Below, in pieces: positions 1-6,581 of a stretch of 17,238 nt of DNA. Position 1 is the first letter of the stretch, and the number at the start of each line of letters is the position of its first letter. This DNA comes from Phycisphaeraceae bacterium (GTDB lineage: Bacteria; Planctomycetota; Phycisphaerae; Phycisphaerales; Phycisphaeraceae). The notes beneath the pieces were generated by a model. That model saw only the letters and a list, made by a program, of their open reading frames with translations. It was not told the DNA's origin and did not search any database. The stretch covers positions 1 to 17,238 of the forward strand of contig JANQKH010000712.1 in the NCBI GenBank assembly GCA_028281215.1, written 5' to 3'. Both the position numbers and the translations under genes were made by a program.

Positions 1-408
1 TCGCTTTACTATGCCGACCGCATTGTCATCAAGCATCAGCCGCGCATCATCTTCATGTACGCCGGTGACAATGACATCGCCAAAGGCAAAACGTCTCAAC
101 GTGTGTTTGATGACTTCAAAATGTTTGTCAAGAAAGTGCACAGCGCTTTGCCGAAAACGAAAATTGTCTTCATCGCGATCAAACCCAGTATCGCGCGATG
201 GAAACTCGTCGACAAAATGCGCGACGCCAACAACCGCATCGCCGAGTTTTCAACGAAACATGACCTGCTCGGCTACATCGACATCGACACCCCCATGATC
301 GGCGACGACGGCAAACCCATGAAAGACCTCTTCGTCAAAGACGGCCTCCACCTGAGCGAGAAAGGTTACGAGATCTGGTCAGGCTTGGTGAAGAAGCACC
401 TGGATTGA
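1..408 (+). CDS. SGNH/GDSL-family hydrolase, 5'-truncated by the window edge
   Basis: The reading frame is open from base 1 and ends at TGA 406-408, giving 135 residues of a longer protein. The visible part matches the C-terminal half of the SGNH hydrolase superfamily. A YAGDND segment (bases 55-72) corresponds to block III, with the Gly-x-Asn-Asp motif that helps form the oxyanion hole. A VKDGLHLSEKGYEIW segment near the end corresponds to block V, with the catalytic Asp and His of the D-x-x-H motif. The nucleophile-Ser block I should lie upstream of the window. These enzymes hydrolyse ester bonds, for example in acylated sugars or lipids; the substrate cannot be told from this fragment. Any signal peptide would be in the missing part. 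Family assignment is fairly secure; specific function is unknown. Confidence 0.85.
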   Translation, partial: SLYYADRIVIKHQPRIIFMYAGDNDIAKGKTSQRVFDDFKMFVKKVHSALPKTKIVFIAIKPSIARWKLVDKMRDANNRIAEFSTKHDLLGYIDIDTPMIGDDGKPMKDLFVKDGLHLSEKGYEIWSGLVKKHLD

Positions 409-429
409 TGTGTGTGCAAGGAGGAGTCT

Positions 430-470
430 TTTTTGACGCGGAGGTTACGGAGGCGCGGAGATCGCGGAGG
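430..470 (+). repeat. GGAG-periodic intergenic repeat, left copy
   Basis: A T-run is followed by four GGAG units spaced about 9-10 bases apart (GACGCGGAGG, TACGGAGG, CGCGGAG, CGCGGAGG). It is non-coding and lies between the SGNH hydrolase and the dehydrogenase. A degenerate copy occurs in inverted orientation at 562-597. From memory, repeats of the form CGCGGAGnACACGGAG are widespread intergenic elements in several bacterial phyla; I cannot confirm the family here. Confidence 0.55.
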
Positions 471-561
471 GGATAAAAACAGGAAATCAGGAAAGCAGGG
501 AAGCAAAAAATCGGAAAAGGTCAAGGTAGGAGATTGATTCGTCATCCCCACCCAAATGACT

Positions 562-597
562 TCTTCCTCCGTGTTCTCCCGTACTCCGAGTGAAAAA
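562..597 (-). repeat. GGAG-periodic intergenic repeat, right inverted copy
   Basis: Read on the minus strand this begins GTTTTTCACTCGGAG, continues ACGGGAG and ends ACACGGAGG. It is the same T-run plus spaced GGAG pattern as 430-470, but in opposite orientation. The pair flanks about 90 bases of purine-rich DNA, which could be a MITE-like or palindromic element remnant. No transposase is present. Confidence 0.5.
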
Positions 598-625
598 CAA
601 TCACCCAAGACGCTAAGGAAAAACC

Positions 626-1396
626 TTGCCCGATCTCAGAAACACAGTGGCCATCATCACCGGTGGCGGGACCGGCGTCGGCCGTGCGACGTCGCTTTCA
701 CTTGCGAAGCTCGGCTGCCACGTTGTCGTGAACTACAGCCGCTCGAAGGACGACGCGGAACAGACGGCCGCCGATGCGCGATCCCACGGCGTCAACGCCC
801 TGGCGATCCAAGCGAACGTTGCCAAAGATGGTGACTGCCGCGCGATGGTCGATCAAACCGTCGCCCAACTCGGCCGGCTCGACATCCTCATCAACAACGC
901 CGGCACCACGCGCTTCATTGATGCTGCCGACCTCGAAGCTGTCGACGACGACGCCTGGTCGGACGTCATGAACGTCAACGTCAAGGGCGCGTTTCAGTGT
1001 GTCCGGGCCGCCAAGCAACCGATGCTCGACGCCGGCGGCGGCCACGTGATCAACATCTCCAGCGTCGCCGCCTTCCGCGGCAAAGGCAGTTCGATACCCT
1101 ACTGCGCCTCGAAAGCGGCGCTGAACAACCTGACCGTCGCGCTCGCGCACACCCTCGCGCCACACATTCGGGTCAATGCAGTGGCGCCGGGCTACATTGA
1201 TTCACGTTGGATTCGGAATGCGGTCGGCGAAGACAAGTACGAAGGCTTTATACAGGACGCGGCTGCGAGTGTGCCGCTCAAACAAGTGTCCTCGCCACAG
1301 GACATTGCGGATGGGATCCTGAGTTTACTAACGGGATCGGTCACGGTGACGGGGCAGATTGTGGTGGTGGATGGTGGGATGTTGTTGAACAATTGA
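626..1396 (+). CDS. Short-chain dehydrogenase/reductase (classical SDR), 3-oxoacyl-ACP-reductase-like
   Basis: The 256-residue protein has the complete classical SDR layout. A Rossmann nucleotide-binding TGGGTGVG motif lies at residues 12-19, NNAG at 90-93, a structural Asn in the NVNVKGAF region near 116-118, catalytic Ser146, Tyr159 and Lys163 (YCASK), and the PG motif at 188-189. A basic residue after beta-strand 2 (NYSRS, 36-40) suggests NADP(H). The C-terminal VVDGG is typical of FabG-like members. The enzyme is soluble and reduces a carbonyl or oxidises an alcohol; the substrate is not readable. The start is TTG at 626, chosen because AAGGA at 615-619 lies 6 bases upstream and the protein then begins just before the first beta-strand, as in the family. 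It looks monocistronic and is followed by a strong hairpin. Confidence 0.93.
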   Translation: MPDLRNTVAIITGGGTGVGRATSLSLAKLGCHVVVNYSRSKDDAEQTAADARSHGVNALAIQANVAKDGDCRAMVDQTVAQLGRLDILINNAGTTRFIDAADLEAVDDDAWSDVMNVNVKGAFQCVRAAKQPMLDAGGGHVINISSVAAFRGKGSSIPYCASKAALNNLTVALAHTLAPHIRVNAVAPGYIDSRWIRNAVGEDKYEGFIQDAAASVPLKQVSSPQDIADGILSLLTGSVTVTGQIVVVDGGMLLNN

Positions 1397-1401
1397 GCCG
1401 T

Positions 1402-1424
1402 AGGTAAGGTCATTGACCTTACCT
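1402..1424 (+). terminator. Perfect 10-bp hairpin after the dehydrogenase
   Basis: AGGTAAGGTC (1402-1411) and GACCTTACCT (1415-1424) pair perfectly around a 3-base loop, 5 bases after the dehydrogenase stop. There is no clear T-tract after it, so it may be a weak terminator or an mRNA-stabilising 3' structure. Its position makes a transcript end the likely role. Confidence 0.6.
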
Positions 1425-1446
1425 GCTTGACTAGGTTCACTAAGCC

Positions 1447-1791
1447 ATGACTCAGCCAGTGGCCATTTACCTCTTTCGATACTTCTTCGATGCCGGTGCC
1501 GGAGTCTGTCTTTGGGCTGCTAATGACGCGGCGCGAGAACGTTTTGATTACCCCATTGAACTTGTTGACTTACCGATCAGCGAAAATCTTCGGAGGTTTC
1601 TCTATCATTTGACTGCTTGGTACGACACGAGCATTGATTGGAACTGCCCGCCTGATCCGTCGCCATGGACGCAAGACGAAGCTGATCGTTTCAATCATGC
1701 CGCAAAGCACGGTCTCGCTCGCCTTCGCGCTGAGTTGGGCAACGATTTTGAAATAGTGGACGAGTTTGAGCCGGTCCGAGCGGGCAATTAG
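1447..1791 (+). CDS. Hypothetical protein, 114 aa
   Basis: I do not recognise the family with certainty. The protein is soluble and has no signal peptide or membrane helix. It is rich in aromatics near the N-terminus (IYLFRYFFDAGAG, then CLWAANDAA). It has a central LxxLxxWYDTSIDW segment around residues 55-65, an FNHAAKHGLARLRAELG helix near 84-100, and an acidic C-terminus. The compact Trp-rich layout resembles small uncharacterised bacterial proteins of the immunity or stress type, but this is only an impression. No good ribosome binding site is visible before ATG 1447. It lies 50 bases after the dehydrogenase, with the 1402-1424 hairpin between them, so it may be a separate unit. It converges with the minus-strand gene at 1924-2436. 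Confidence 0.6.
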   Translation: MTQPVAIYLFRYFFDAGAGVCLWAANDAARERFDYPIELVDLPISENLRRFLYHLTAWYDTSIDWNCPPDPSPWTQDEADRFNHAAKHGLARLRAELGNDFEIVDEFEPVRAGN

Positions 1792-1795
1792 TGCA

Positions 1796-1828
1796 TAGGT
1801 TGGGTTTCACTTCGTTCTACCCGACCTG
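1796..1828. repeat. REP-like inverted repeat
   Basis: TAGGTTGGGT (1796-1805) pairs with ACCCGACCTG (1819-1828) at 8 of 10 positions, with the remainder close to wobble pairing. The loop is 13 bases. This is the TAGGTTGGGT...ACCCAACCTA type of intergenic palindrome seen in many bacteria (from memory). It starts 4 bases after the stop of the 114-aa gene and precedes the terminator for the facing gene. Confidence 0.5.
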
Positions 1829-1840
1829 CGCCAAAAGAAA

Positions 1841-1860
1841 AAGCCCGCATACGCGGGCTT
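1841..1860 (-). terminator. Rho-independent terminator for the 1924-2436 gene
   Basis: AAGCCCGC (1841-1848) and GCGGGCTT (1853-1860) form an 8-bp stem with an ATAC loop. Read on the minus strand, the stem is followed by TTTTTCTTTT, a proper U-tract. It therefore terminates transcripts from the minus-strand gene, which ends at 1924. On the plus strand there is no T-tract. Confidence 0.8.
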
Positions 1861-1923
1861 CGTGTCCTGTTCGAGTTTTCTTTCTCTCCTGCCTTTCCAT
1901 TCTCCCTCTTTCTTTTCTCTTTC

Positions 1924-2436
1924 TTATTTTTTGGTCGTCTTCTTCGTTTTCTTGCTCGTCGATTTGGTTTTTGTCTCACCCACGACGTGTTTATATTTGC
2001 GTTTGAGCAGGTCGATGAGCATGCCGGTTTCGTTTTCGAGGCCGGGCGTCCAGCTTGCCCAGTGGTATTTGACCGCGCACTTGGAACTGCGGATGCCGTC
2101 TCGAATGAAGCGGGTCATGCGGCGCCAAGGCAGGGTGAGAATCAGTTCGTCCGAGAGCGGGATGTTGGCGACGGGGGTTTCAAGGTTCGGCACGAAGTAG
2201 GCCATGGAGCCGCCCTCGCCGCCTTTGCGGTTCTTGAAGAAGTAATGGATGGTCCACTGCCAACTGTCACCGTGCCAGATCAGTTCGTGATCGAGTTCGT
2301 CGAGGCCGTCGAGGAATTCGATCATGCGGCCGAAGTTGCGCTGTTGGTGTGGTTTCAAATCGTTGAGCAGGTCTTCGACCGTCGGCTGGGTCCAGCGTTC
2401 GGTCCAGGGAACCCGGGTGTTGATGGCGGCTGTCAT
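1924..2436 (-). CDS. Hypothetical protein, 170 aa, Lys-rich C-terminal tail
   Basis: I do not recognise this family. The frame is open upstream to 2520. I chose ATG 2436 (MTAAINTRV) because CACGGAGACG lies just upstream with GGAG about 9 bases from the start; the longer version would add 28 residues without a better signal. The protein is soluble. It has a helical first third (VEDLLNDLKPHQQRNFGRM), a Trp-rich centre (ELIWHGDSWQWTIHYFFKN), a YFVPNLETPVANIPLSD strand-like segment, and a WRRMTRFIRDGI helix. It ends in a 15-residue low-complexity tail of Lys, Thr and Ser (residues about 156-170), which could bind nucleic acid or be disordered. A YhdG or DUF3788-like fold crossed my mind, but I cannot support it. 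A minus-strand terminator lies at 1841-1860. Confidence 0.7.
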   Translation of the reverse strand: MTAAINTRVPWTERWTQPTVEDLLNDLKPHQQRNFGRMIEFLDGLDELDHELIWHGDSWQWTIHYFFKNRKGGEGGSMAYFVPNLETPVANIPLSDELILTLPWRRMTRFIRDGIRSSKCAVKYHWASWTPGLENETGMLIDLLKRKYKHVVGETKTKSTSKKTKKTTKK

Positions 2437-3021
2437 GGTGTTCGTCTCCGTGAACACAAGGGGTTGAAAGTCGCGGGAATCGTTCAGGATCGTCCGCGAA
2501 AGGTACGTTGGCCGCTCCAAGCGGCAATCTGATCCGTCCCGCCTTGAGGCGTGGGTCGGATTTAAGGTTTCAAATTCGACCTTCTAACTTACTGCGTGTC
2601 ATATTTATTGGGTTGTCGAACCAACGGCTTCGTACTTGCTGGGTTGTAAGTTCTTTTTCTGCCAATCTTTGCCAATTCCGCTCCCGACTTTCGGCGGTGC
2701 AAAACCTGCAAGTTTGAGCGACGTTTGAGAACAGGTGGTCGGCCAAGACTCGATTTTCTTTTCAGTTCTCCTATCAGAGGCGATCACAAATCGTCGCTCG
2801 ATTTTCAACATCGTCGCTGGCGAGGGTGATCACTTGCCTGGTTGCCCGGTCTTTGGCCGACACTCAGATTGGTTCCACCCGGTTTCTGCTCCGCGTGTTG
2901 CTGTGATTTTCAAAGCCTCATGCTAACACATTCTCCACCATTCTGCAAGGCCGACCGGTTTGGCAATGTGGGGCACTGCCGCCGGCCCACCAGTGCTTAA
3001 CTTTTTGATATTATTTGTCTT
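2437..3021. other. Intergenic region without a recognisable gene (585 bp)
   Basis: No frame on either strand shows a convincing protein: the short frames have no ribosome binding site and no recognisable motifs. The left edge holds the upstream region of the minus-strand 170-aa gene. The right edge holds a possible -10 element, TATTAT at 3009-3014, just before the transferase start, without a matching -35. No strong repeat or RNA gene is visible. Confidence 0.5.
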
Positions 3022-3753
3022 ATGGCGATTGGCTGCGGACTATTCTATGTGGTGGTGATGGCGAAATGGCCTATCGCAGGGGCGGTGAAGACCCGGCTGA
3101 ACCCGGTTTTCACGCCCGAGCAGGCCGCCGACGTCCATGCCGCCATGATGCAATGTGTGCTGGACCGGTTATCGGCCGTATTTGGATCAACGGATGCCGT
3201 GCTGGTGATCGCCTTGGACCGGGCGGATCTGGAAGTTGCGGCTCAGCATTGGCCGAACGTCATGCCCGGAGTTTGCCCGGCCGGCTGGCGGATGATCGAG
3301 CAGGGAGCAGGCGACTTGGGGGACCGAATGAACTGTGTTGTGCAGTCCTTGATTACAGAAAACGACGCGACTGAAAACACCGGTTTCATCTTCTTCGGCA
3401 TCGACAGCCCGGACTTTCCGTTTGAAACTGTGGCGCATCTGCCTCATCAGTTAAAACGCAACACCGTGGCGGTCGGGCCGGTGGCCGATGGTGGTTACTG
3501 GACGTTGGCGGCTCAGCCCTGGCGACCCGAGTTGGCGGCTGATATCGACTGGGGCACGTCGAAGGTTTATGATCAGACGTGTAGCGCCATTGCGTCCGCC
3601 GGTTTGATTCAAATTGAACTGCCTCAGTGGTTCGACGTGGATCGGCCGAATGACGTGGAAGACTTGCGCCGCCGGCTGGTTGGCACAGACGAACCGGCTT
3701 TGCGCACGCTGGCCCATCAACTGGAACTCATCTGGGAGGATGCTCACCGATGA
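3022..3753 (+). CDS. TIGR04282-type glycosyl/nucleotidyl transferase (DUF2064 family)
   Basis: This 243-residue protein carries the hallmark motifs of the TIGR04282/DUF2064 family (rSAM/selenodomain-associated transferase 1), a GT-A fold group related to nucleotide-sugar transferases. The N-terminal VVMAKWPIAGAVKTRL (11-26) is the phosphate-binding loop. GIDSP (126-130) is the metal-binding motif, GPVADGGYW lies at 152-160, IDWGTSKV at 175-182, and DVDRPNDV at 205-212. All expected blocks are present and the length is normal. The exact substrate is unknown for most members. ATG 3022 is taken as the start; it leaves 10 residues before the first beta-strand, but no clear Shine-Dalgarno precedes it. 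The stop overlaps the next gene's start by four bases (ATGA), so the two are co-translated. Being just upstream of flagellins, a role in envelope or flagellin sugar modification is conceivable but unproven. Confidence 0.85.
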   Translation: MAIGCGLFYVVVMAKWPIAGAVKTRLNPVFTPEQAADVHAAMMQCVLDRLSAVFGSTDAVLVIALDRADLEVAAQHWPNVMPGVCPAGWRMIEQGAGDLGDRMNCVVQSLITENDATENTGFIFFGIDSPDFPFETVAHLPHQLKRNTVAVGPVADGGYWTLAAQPWRPELAADIDWGTSKVYDQTCSAIASAGLIQIELPQWFDVDRPNDVEDLRRRLVGTDEPALRTLAHQLELIWEDAHR

Positions 3754-4280
3754 CCGACGCACCGACGAACGCAGCTAACACCCACCCCGAGCAGGTTGAA
3801 AGCGAAATGAACCTGGAAGACTCCACGGTTCTGATCGTAGATGACAACGCGCAAAACGTGGAGTTGTTGCAGGCGTACCTGGAGTCGCTGCCTTGCCAAA
3901 TCGTCACCGCGTTCAACGGCGAAGAGGCGATGGCAATCGTCGAAGATTCCGATAAGCCTTCGCCCGACCTCATCCTTCTTGACGTGATGATGCCCAAGAT
4001 GAGCGGGTTCGAGGTCTGCCAGCGCATCAAGGAGAATCCGGACACGCGGTCGATCATGATCATGATGGTGACGGCTTTGAACGAAGTGGGCGATATCGAA
4101 CGCGGGGTCGACAGCGGCACGGACGATTTTCTGACCAAGCCGGTGAACAAGCTCGAATTGATTACGCGCGTGAAAAGCCTGCTGCGCGTCCGTCATTTGA
4201 AGCGTGAACTGGACCGCACCATGGCGTACATCGAAGACATCGAATCGGGCAACGATGAAGACCGCCTCCAAGGCGGGTAA
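3750..4280 (+). CDS. Single-domain response regulator (REC), DivK/PleD-type receiver
   Basis: The 176-residue protein is a lone receiver domain with a 23-residue N-terminal extension and a helical C-terminal tail, with no DNA-binding or enzymatic output domain. Phosphorylation-site residues are all present: acidic pair Asp31-Asp32, phospho-acceptor Asp78 (LLDVMMPKMSGFEV), switch Thr108 and Lys130 (FLTKP). The LIVDDNAQNVELLQAYLE opening resembles the receivers of PleD-like proteins. It should act by protein-protein contact or as a phosphorelay intermediate. The start ATG overlaps the preceding TGA (ATGA), so it forms an operon with the transferase. An alternative start at Met20 would remove only the extension. 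A small hairpin (CCGCCT/AGGCGG, 4262-4276) sits over the last codons. Its position 365 bases before three flagellin genes suggests a link to motility control, but this is inferred from location only. Confidence 0.92.
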   Translation: MTDAPTNAANTHPEQVESEMNLEDSTVLIVDDNAQNVELLQAYLESLPCQIVTAFNGEEAMAIVEDSDKPSPDLILLDVMMPKMSGFEVCQRIKENPDTRSIMIMMVTALNEVGDIERGVDSGTDDFLTKPVNKLELITRVKSLLRVRHLKRELDRTMAYIEDIESGNDEDRLQGG

Positions 4281-4645
4281 GGGTCTGTCGCCGGGGGCAC
4301 GTCAACATGGGGATCGCGCGGAACACTTCTATTCTATATAGATACCAATGGATGGCCGACCGGTGGGGGATGTCGGTTTGTATCGATTGACCCAACTCTG
4401 GCATGTATACGCGTCGCCCGATTTTCACATCTGTGTCAACTCCGGGAAAGTCGATTTACTGACTTTTCTGTTCATCATTGATTGACGCATTCAAGTCATT
4501 CGATGACAGCCCTAGCCAATATTCCATCAACCCGCGGAGATGGAACGGGATCAGGGGGTTGTGTGAACGGATTCGAAACGAAGGCGCCGTGGAGCGCCGG
4601 AAATCAACGCTAACGGCCACCGACACCGGTGGGGAGGAAGGCACT
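4281..4645 (+). promoter_or_regulatory. Leader/intergenic region of flagellin 1
   Basis: There are 365 bases without a gene. I see no convincing sigma-28 or sigma-54 pair. AAAGTC/GACTTT (around 4448-4468) forms a short hairpin and may end the upstream operon. GGCGC/GCGCC forms another near 4585-4600. CCACCG (4617-4622) and CGGTGG (4627-4632) form a 6-bp hairpin that abuts a strong Shine-Dalgarno GGAGGAAGG at 4633-4641, five bases before ATG 4646. Two GGA triplets in this site next to a stem resemble the arrangement CsrA uses on flagellin mRNA in other bacteria; here that is only a suggestion. Confidence 0.45.
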
Positions 4646-6142
4646 ATGAGTCAGATTAATACCAATGTCAGTTCACTGCTTGCCCAGCGCGTGCTGGGTC
4701 AAAACAACAACACTTTGACCAAGAGCCTTGAGCGCTTGAGCACCGGTCTTCGCATCAACCGCGGCGCCGATGATCCGGCCGGTCTGATTGCCAGTGAAAA
4801 ACTGCGGTCTGAAAAGGCTGCGATTCAAACCGCGATCGGCAACGCCGAGCGTGCGGATCAGGTCATCAACGTCGCCGAAGGCGGCTTGCAGGAAATCAAC
4901 GCACAGTTGATTGAACTTCAAAGCCTGATCGGCCAGTCGGCCAACGACGCCGGTTTGAGCACGGAAGAGAAAGAAGCGAATCAGCTTCAGATCGACTCCA
5001 TCCTGCAGACGATCGACAGCATCGCGTCGCAGACCAGCTTTGAAGGCACCAAGTTGCTCAACGGCAACCTTGACTTTCAGATCACCGGTCAGGCGACCAC
5101 GGTGGCGGACTTTGATGTGAACGCGGCAAAGATCGCCGACGGCGGCAGCCGCGCAGTCAATGTCATCGTCACCGCTTCGGCGCAGCACGCGGGTCTGTTC
5201 GTTTCGGCCGGCGCTGCGGCATTGGATACTGGTGGCGCAACGTCTTCGTTTGTCGTCGAAATCGCCGGTTCCAAGGGTTCGCGCGAATTCACGTTTGCTT
5301 CCGGCACGACGTTGACTTCCGTCGCGTCCGCCGTGAACACCTTCACGGACGTAACCGGTGTGTCCGCAGCCGTCAGTGGCACGGGTGTGGTCCTCAAGAG
5401 CACAGAGTTCGGCTCCGACCAGTTCGTGTCGGTCGACGTGATCAACGACGGCAGCCAGGCCGGCGCGGTGTTGACCCTTTCGACCACTAGTGAGGACACT
5501 GCAACACCGGGCAGCGCGACTGCGTTTGCCTCCGTGACCAACGCGATTCGCGATGAAGGCCAGGACGTCAGTGCGACGATCAACGGCATCGCCGCAACCT
5601 CGCGCGGCAAAGTTGCGCAGATCAACACTGACTTCCTTGACGTTAGTGTGGAACTGACCACCGCCGGCGCTCAGGCGGCCGGTACCATCAACGCCTTCAC
5701 CATCACCGGTGGCGGCGCGAAGTTCAACATCGGCCCCAATGTCGACATCGGCAATCAGGTCACCATCGGCGTGGGGAACGTTGCGGCCCGCAAACTCGGT
5801 TCGGTCGACACCGGCTTCCTTGACGAACTCGGCTCCGGCAAGAACTCCAACGTCGTCGACGGCGACATCGAAGCCGCGCAGAAGATCGTCAATGAATCGA
5901 TCGATCAGGTTTCGAAGCTTCGCGGCCGACTCGGCGCTTTCCAGAAGAACGTGCTCGGCTCAACGATTCGTTCGCTCGGCGTCGCCCTTGAGAACACAAG
6001 TGCGGCTGAAAGCAGTGTCCGCGATACTGATTTCGCAGCGGAAACGGCGGAGTTGACCCGTTCGCAGATCCTCGTGAACGCTGCAACCAACGTGTTGGCC
6101 ATCGCCAACAACCAGCCGCAGAACGTGCTCGGCTTGCTGTAA
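4646..6142 (+). CDS. fliC: Flagellin 1 (498 aa)
   Basis: This is the structural subunit of the flagellar filament, exported by the flagellar type III system without a cleaved signal. The N-terminal flagellin domain (residues about 4-140) contains LERLSTGLRINRGADDPAGL (28-47) and an ADQVINVAEGGLQEIN helix (70-85). The C-terminal domain (about 386-498) contains SKLRGRLGAFQKNVLGS and DTDFAAETAELTRSQIL and ends QPQNVLGLL. Residues about 201-265 match the flagellin hook IN motif. ATG 4646 is chosen over the open frame from 4478 because conserved flagellin sequence begins here and GGAGGAAGG precedes it. Region 88-94 reads LIELQSL where Salmonella FliC has the TLR5-contact residues QRVREL. It has its own leader and terminator. 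It is nearly co-linear with flagellins 2 and 3, so the three are paralogues from tandem duplication. Confidence 0.97.
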   Translation: MSQINTNVSSLLAQRVLGQNNNTLTKSLERLSTGLRINRGADDPAGLIASEKLRSEKAAIQTAIGNAERADQVINVAEGGLQEINAQLIELQSLIGQSANDAGLSTEEKEANQLQIDSILQTIDSIASQTSFEGTKLLNGNLDFQITGQATTVADFDVNAAKIADGGSRAVNVIVTASAQHAGLFVSAGAAALDTGGATSSFVVEIAGSKGSREFTFASGTTLTSVASAVNTFTDVTGVSAAVSGTGVVLKSTEFGSDQFVSVDVINDGSQAGAVLTLSTTSEDTATPGSATAFASVTNAIRDEGQDVSATINGIAATSRGKVAQINTDFLDVSVELTTAGAQAAGTINAFTITGGGAKFNIGPNVDIGNQVTIGVGNVAARKLGSVDTGFLDELGSGKNSNVVDGDIEAAQKIVNESIDQVSKLRGRLGAFQKNVLGSTIRSLGVALENTSAAESSVRDTDFAAETAELTRSQILVNAATNVLAIANNQPQNVLGLL

Positions 6143-6173
6143 GCTGAGAAAAGAAACTGAATTGGAAGCATCG

Positions 6174-6205
6174 ACGGCGTCCCTTTTGCGGGGACGCCGT
6201 TTTTT
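6174..6205 (+). terminator. Rho-independent terminator of flagellin 1
   Basis: ACGGCGTCCC (6174-6183) and GGGACGCCGT (6191-6200) form a perfect 10-bp GC-rich stem with a 7-base loop, followed by a T-run to 6205. It lies 31 bases after the flagellin 1 stop. Confidence 0.95.
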
Positions 6206-6581
6206 ATTGGAGCGTCTGTCGATTGCTTGACGGCGCTACGGGGCTGATGGCTTGAACGGAGCGGGATTGCAATGGCACGCGGATTCCGCAACAGTTCTTC
6301 ATTTTACATTCGTGGACAACCCGGAAATTTTTTTTCGAATATGCGGCGCTTTCACTACAGGCTTGCTTTGTCTGTACCGATCATGACGGTAGTGAAAGAA
6401 CGGCGGACTTTGCAAGGGATGCCGTTCGTATTAGAGGCAGGTTCAGCACCGCTTCACGAGTCACCGCGGGATTCGGTGGAGAGGGAAGGAGCCTTTCAAG
6501 AATGGATGTCGTGCTGTGTTGGCACGGCTGTTCTACTGTTACGGATAACTAGTCCACCGCAAGAGGTTTTGGAGACAAGCG
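6206..6581 (+). promoter_or_regulatory. Leader/intergenic region of flagellin 2
   Basis: About 375 bases are gene-free between the flagellin 1 terminator and ATG 6582. The region contains a perfect 10-bp inverted repeat (6349-6398, listed separately) and a small hairpin CACCG/CGGTG near 6463-6480. TGGCACG at 6520-6526 resembles a sigma-54 -24 element, but the matching -12 GC is absent. GGAG about 8 bases before ATG is the ribosome binding site. A promoter must lie here because the upstream gene ends in a strong terminator, but I cannot place it. Confidence 0.45.
6349..6398. repeat. 10-bp perfect inverted repeat in the flagellin 2 leader
   Basis: CTTTCACTAC (6349-6358) and GTAGTGAAAG (6389-6398) are exact reverse complements separated by 30 bases. 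The loop contains ACCGATCA, two mismatches from the sigma-28 -10 consensus GCCGATAA. It may be a protein-binding site or a long RNA stem. No counterpart is seen in the other two leaders. Confidence 0.6.

Noticed and set aside
2605..2811. Minus-strand frame of 68 codons in the gene-free stretch
   Set aside because: No ribosome binding site, no recognisable features, and composition unlike nearby genes.
4478..4645. N-terminal extension of flagellin 1 from 4478 (and of flagellin 3 from 8296)
   Set aside because: Conserved flagellin sequence begins at the internal ATG, which has a good ribosome binding site; an extension would disturb export.
6520..6536. Possible sigma-54 promoter (TGGCACG) before flagellin 2
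   Set aside because: The -12 position reads CT instead of GC, and no equivalent is seen before the other flagellins.
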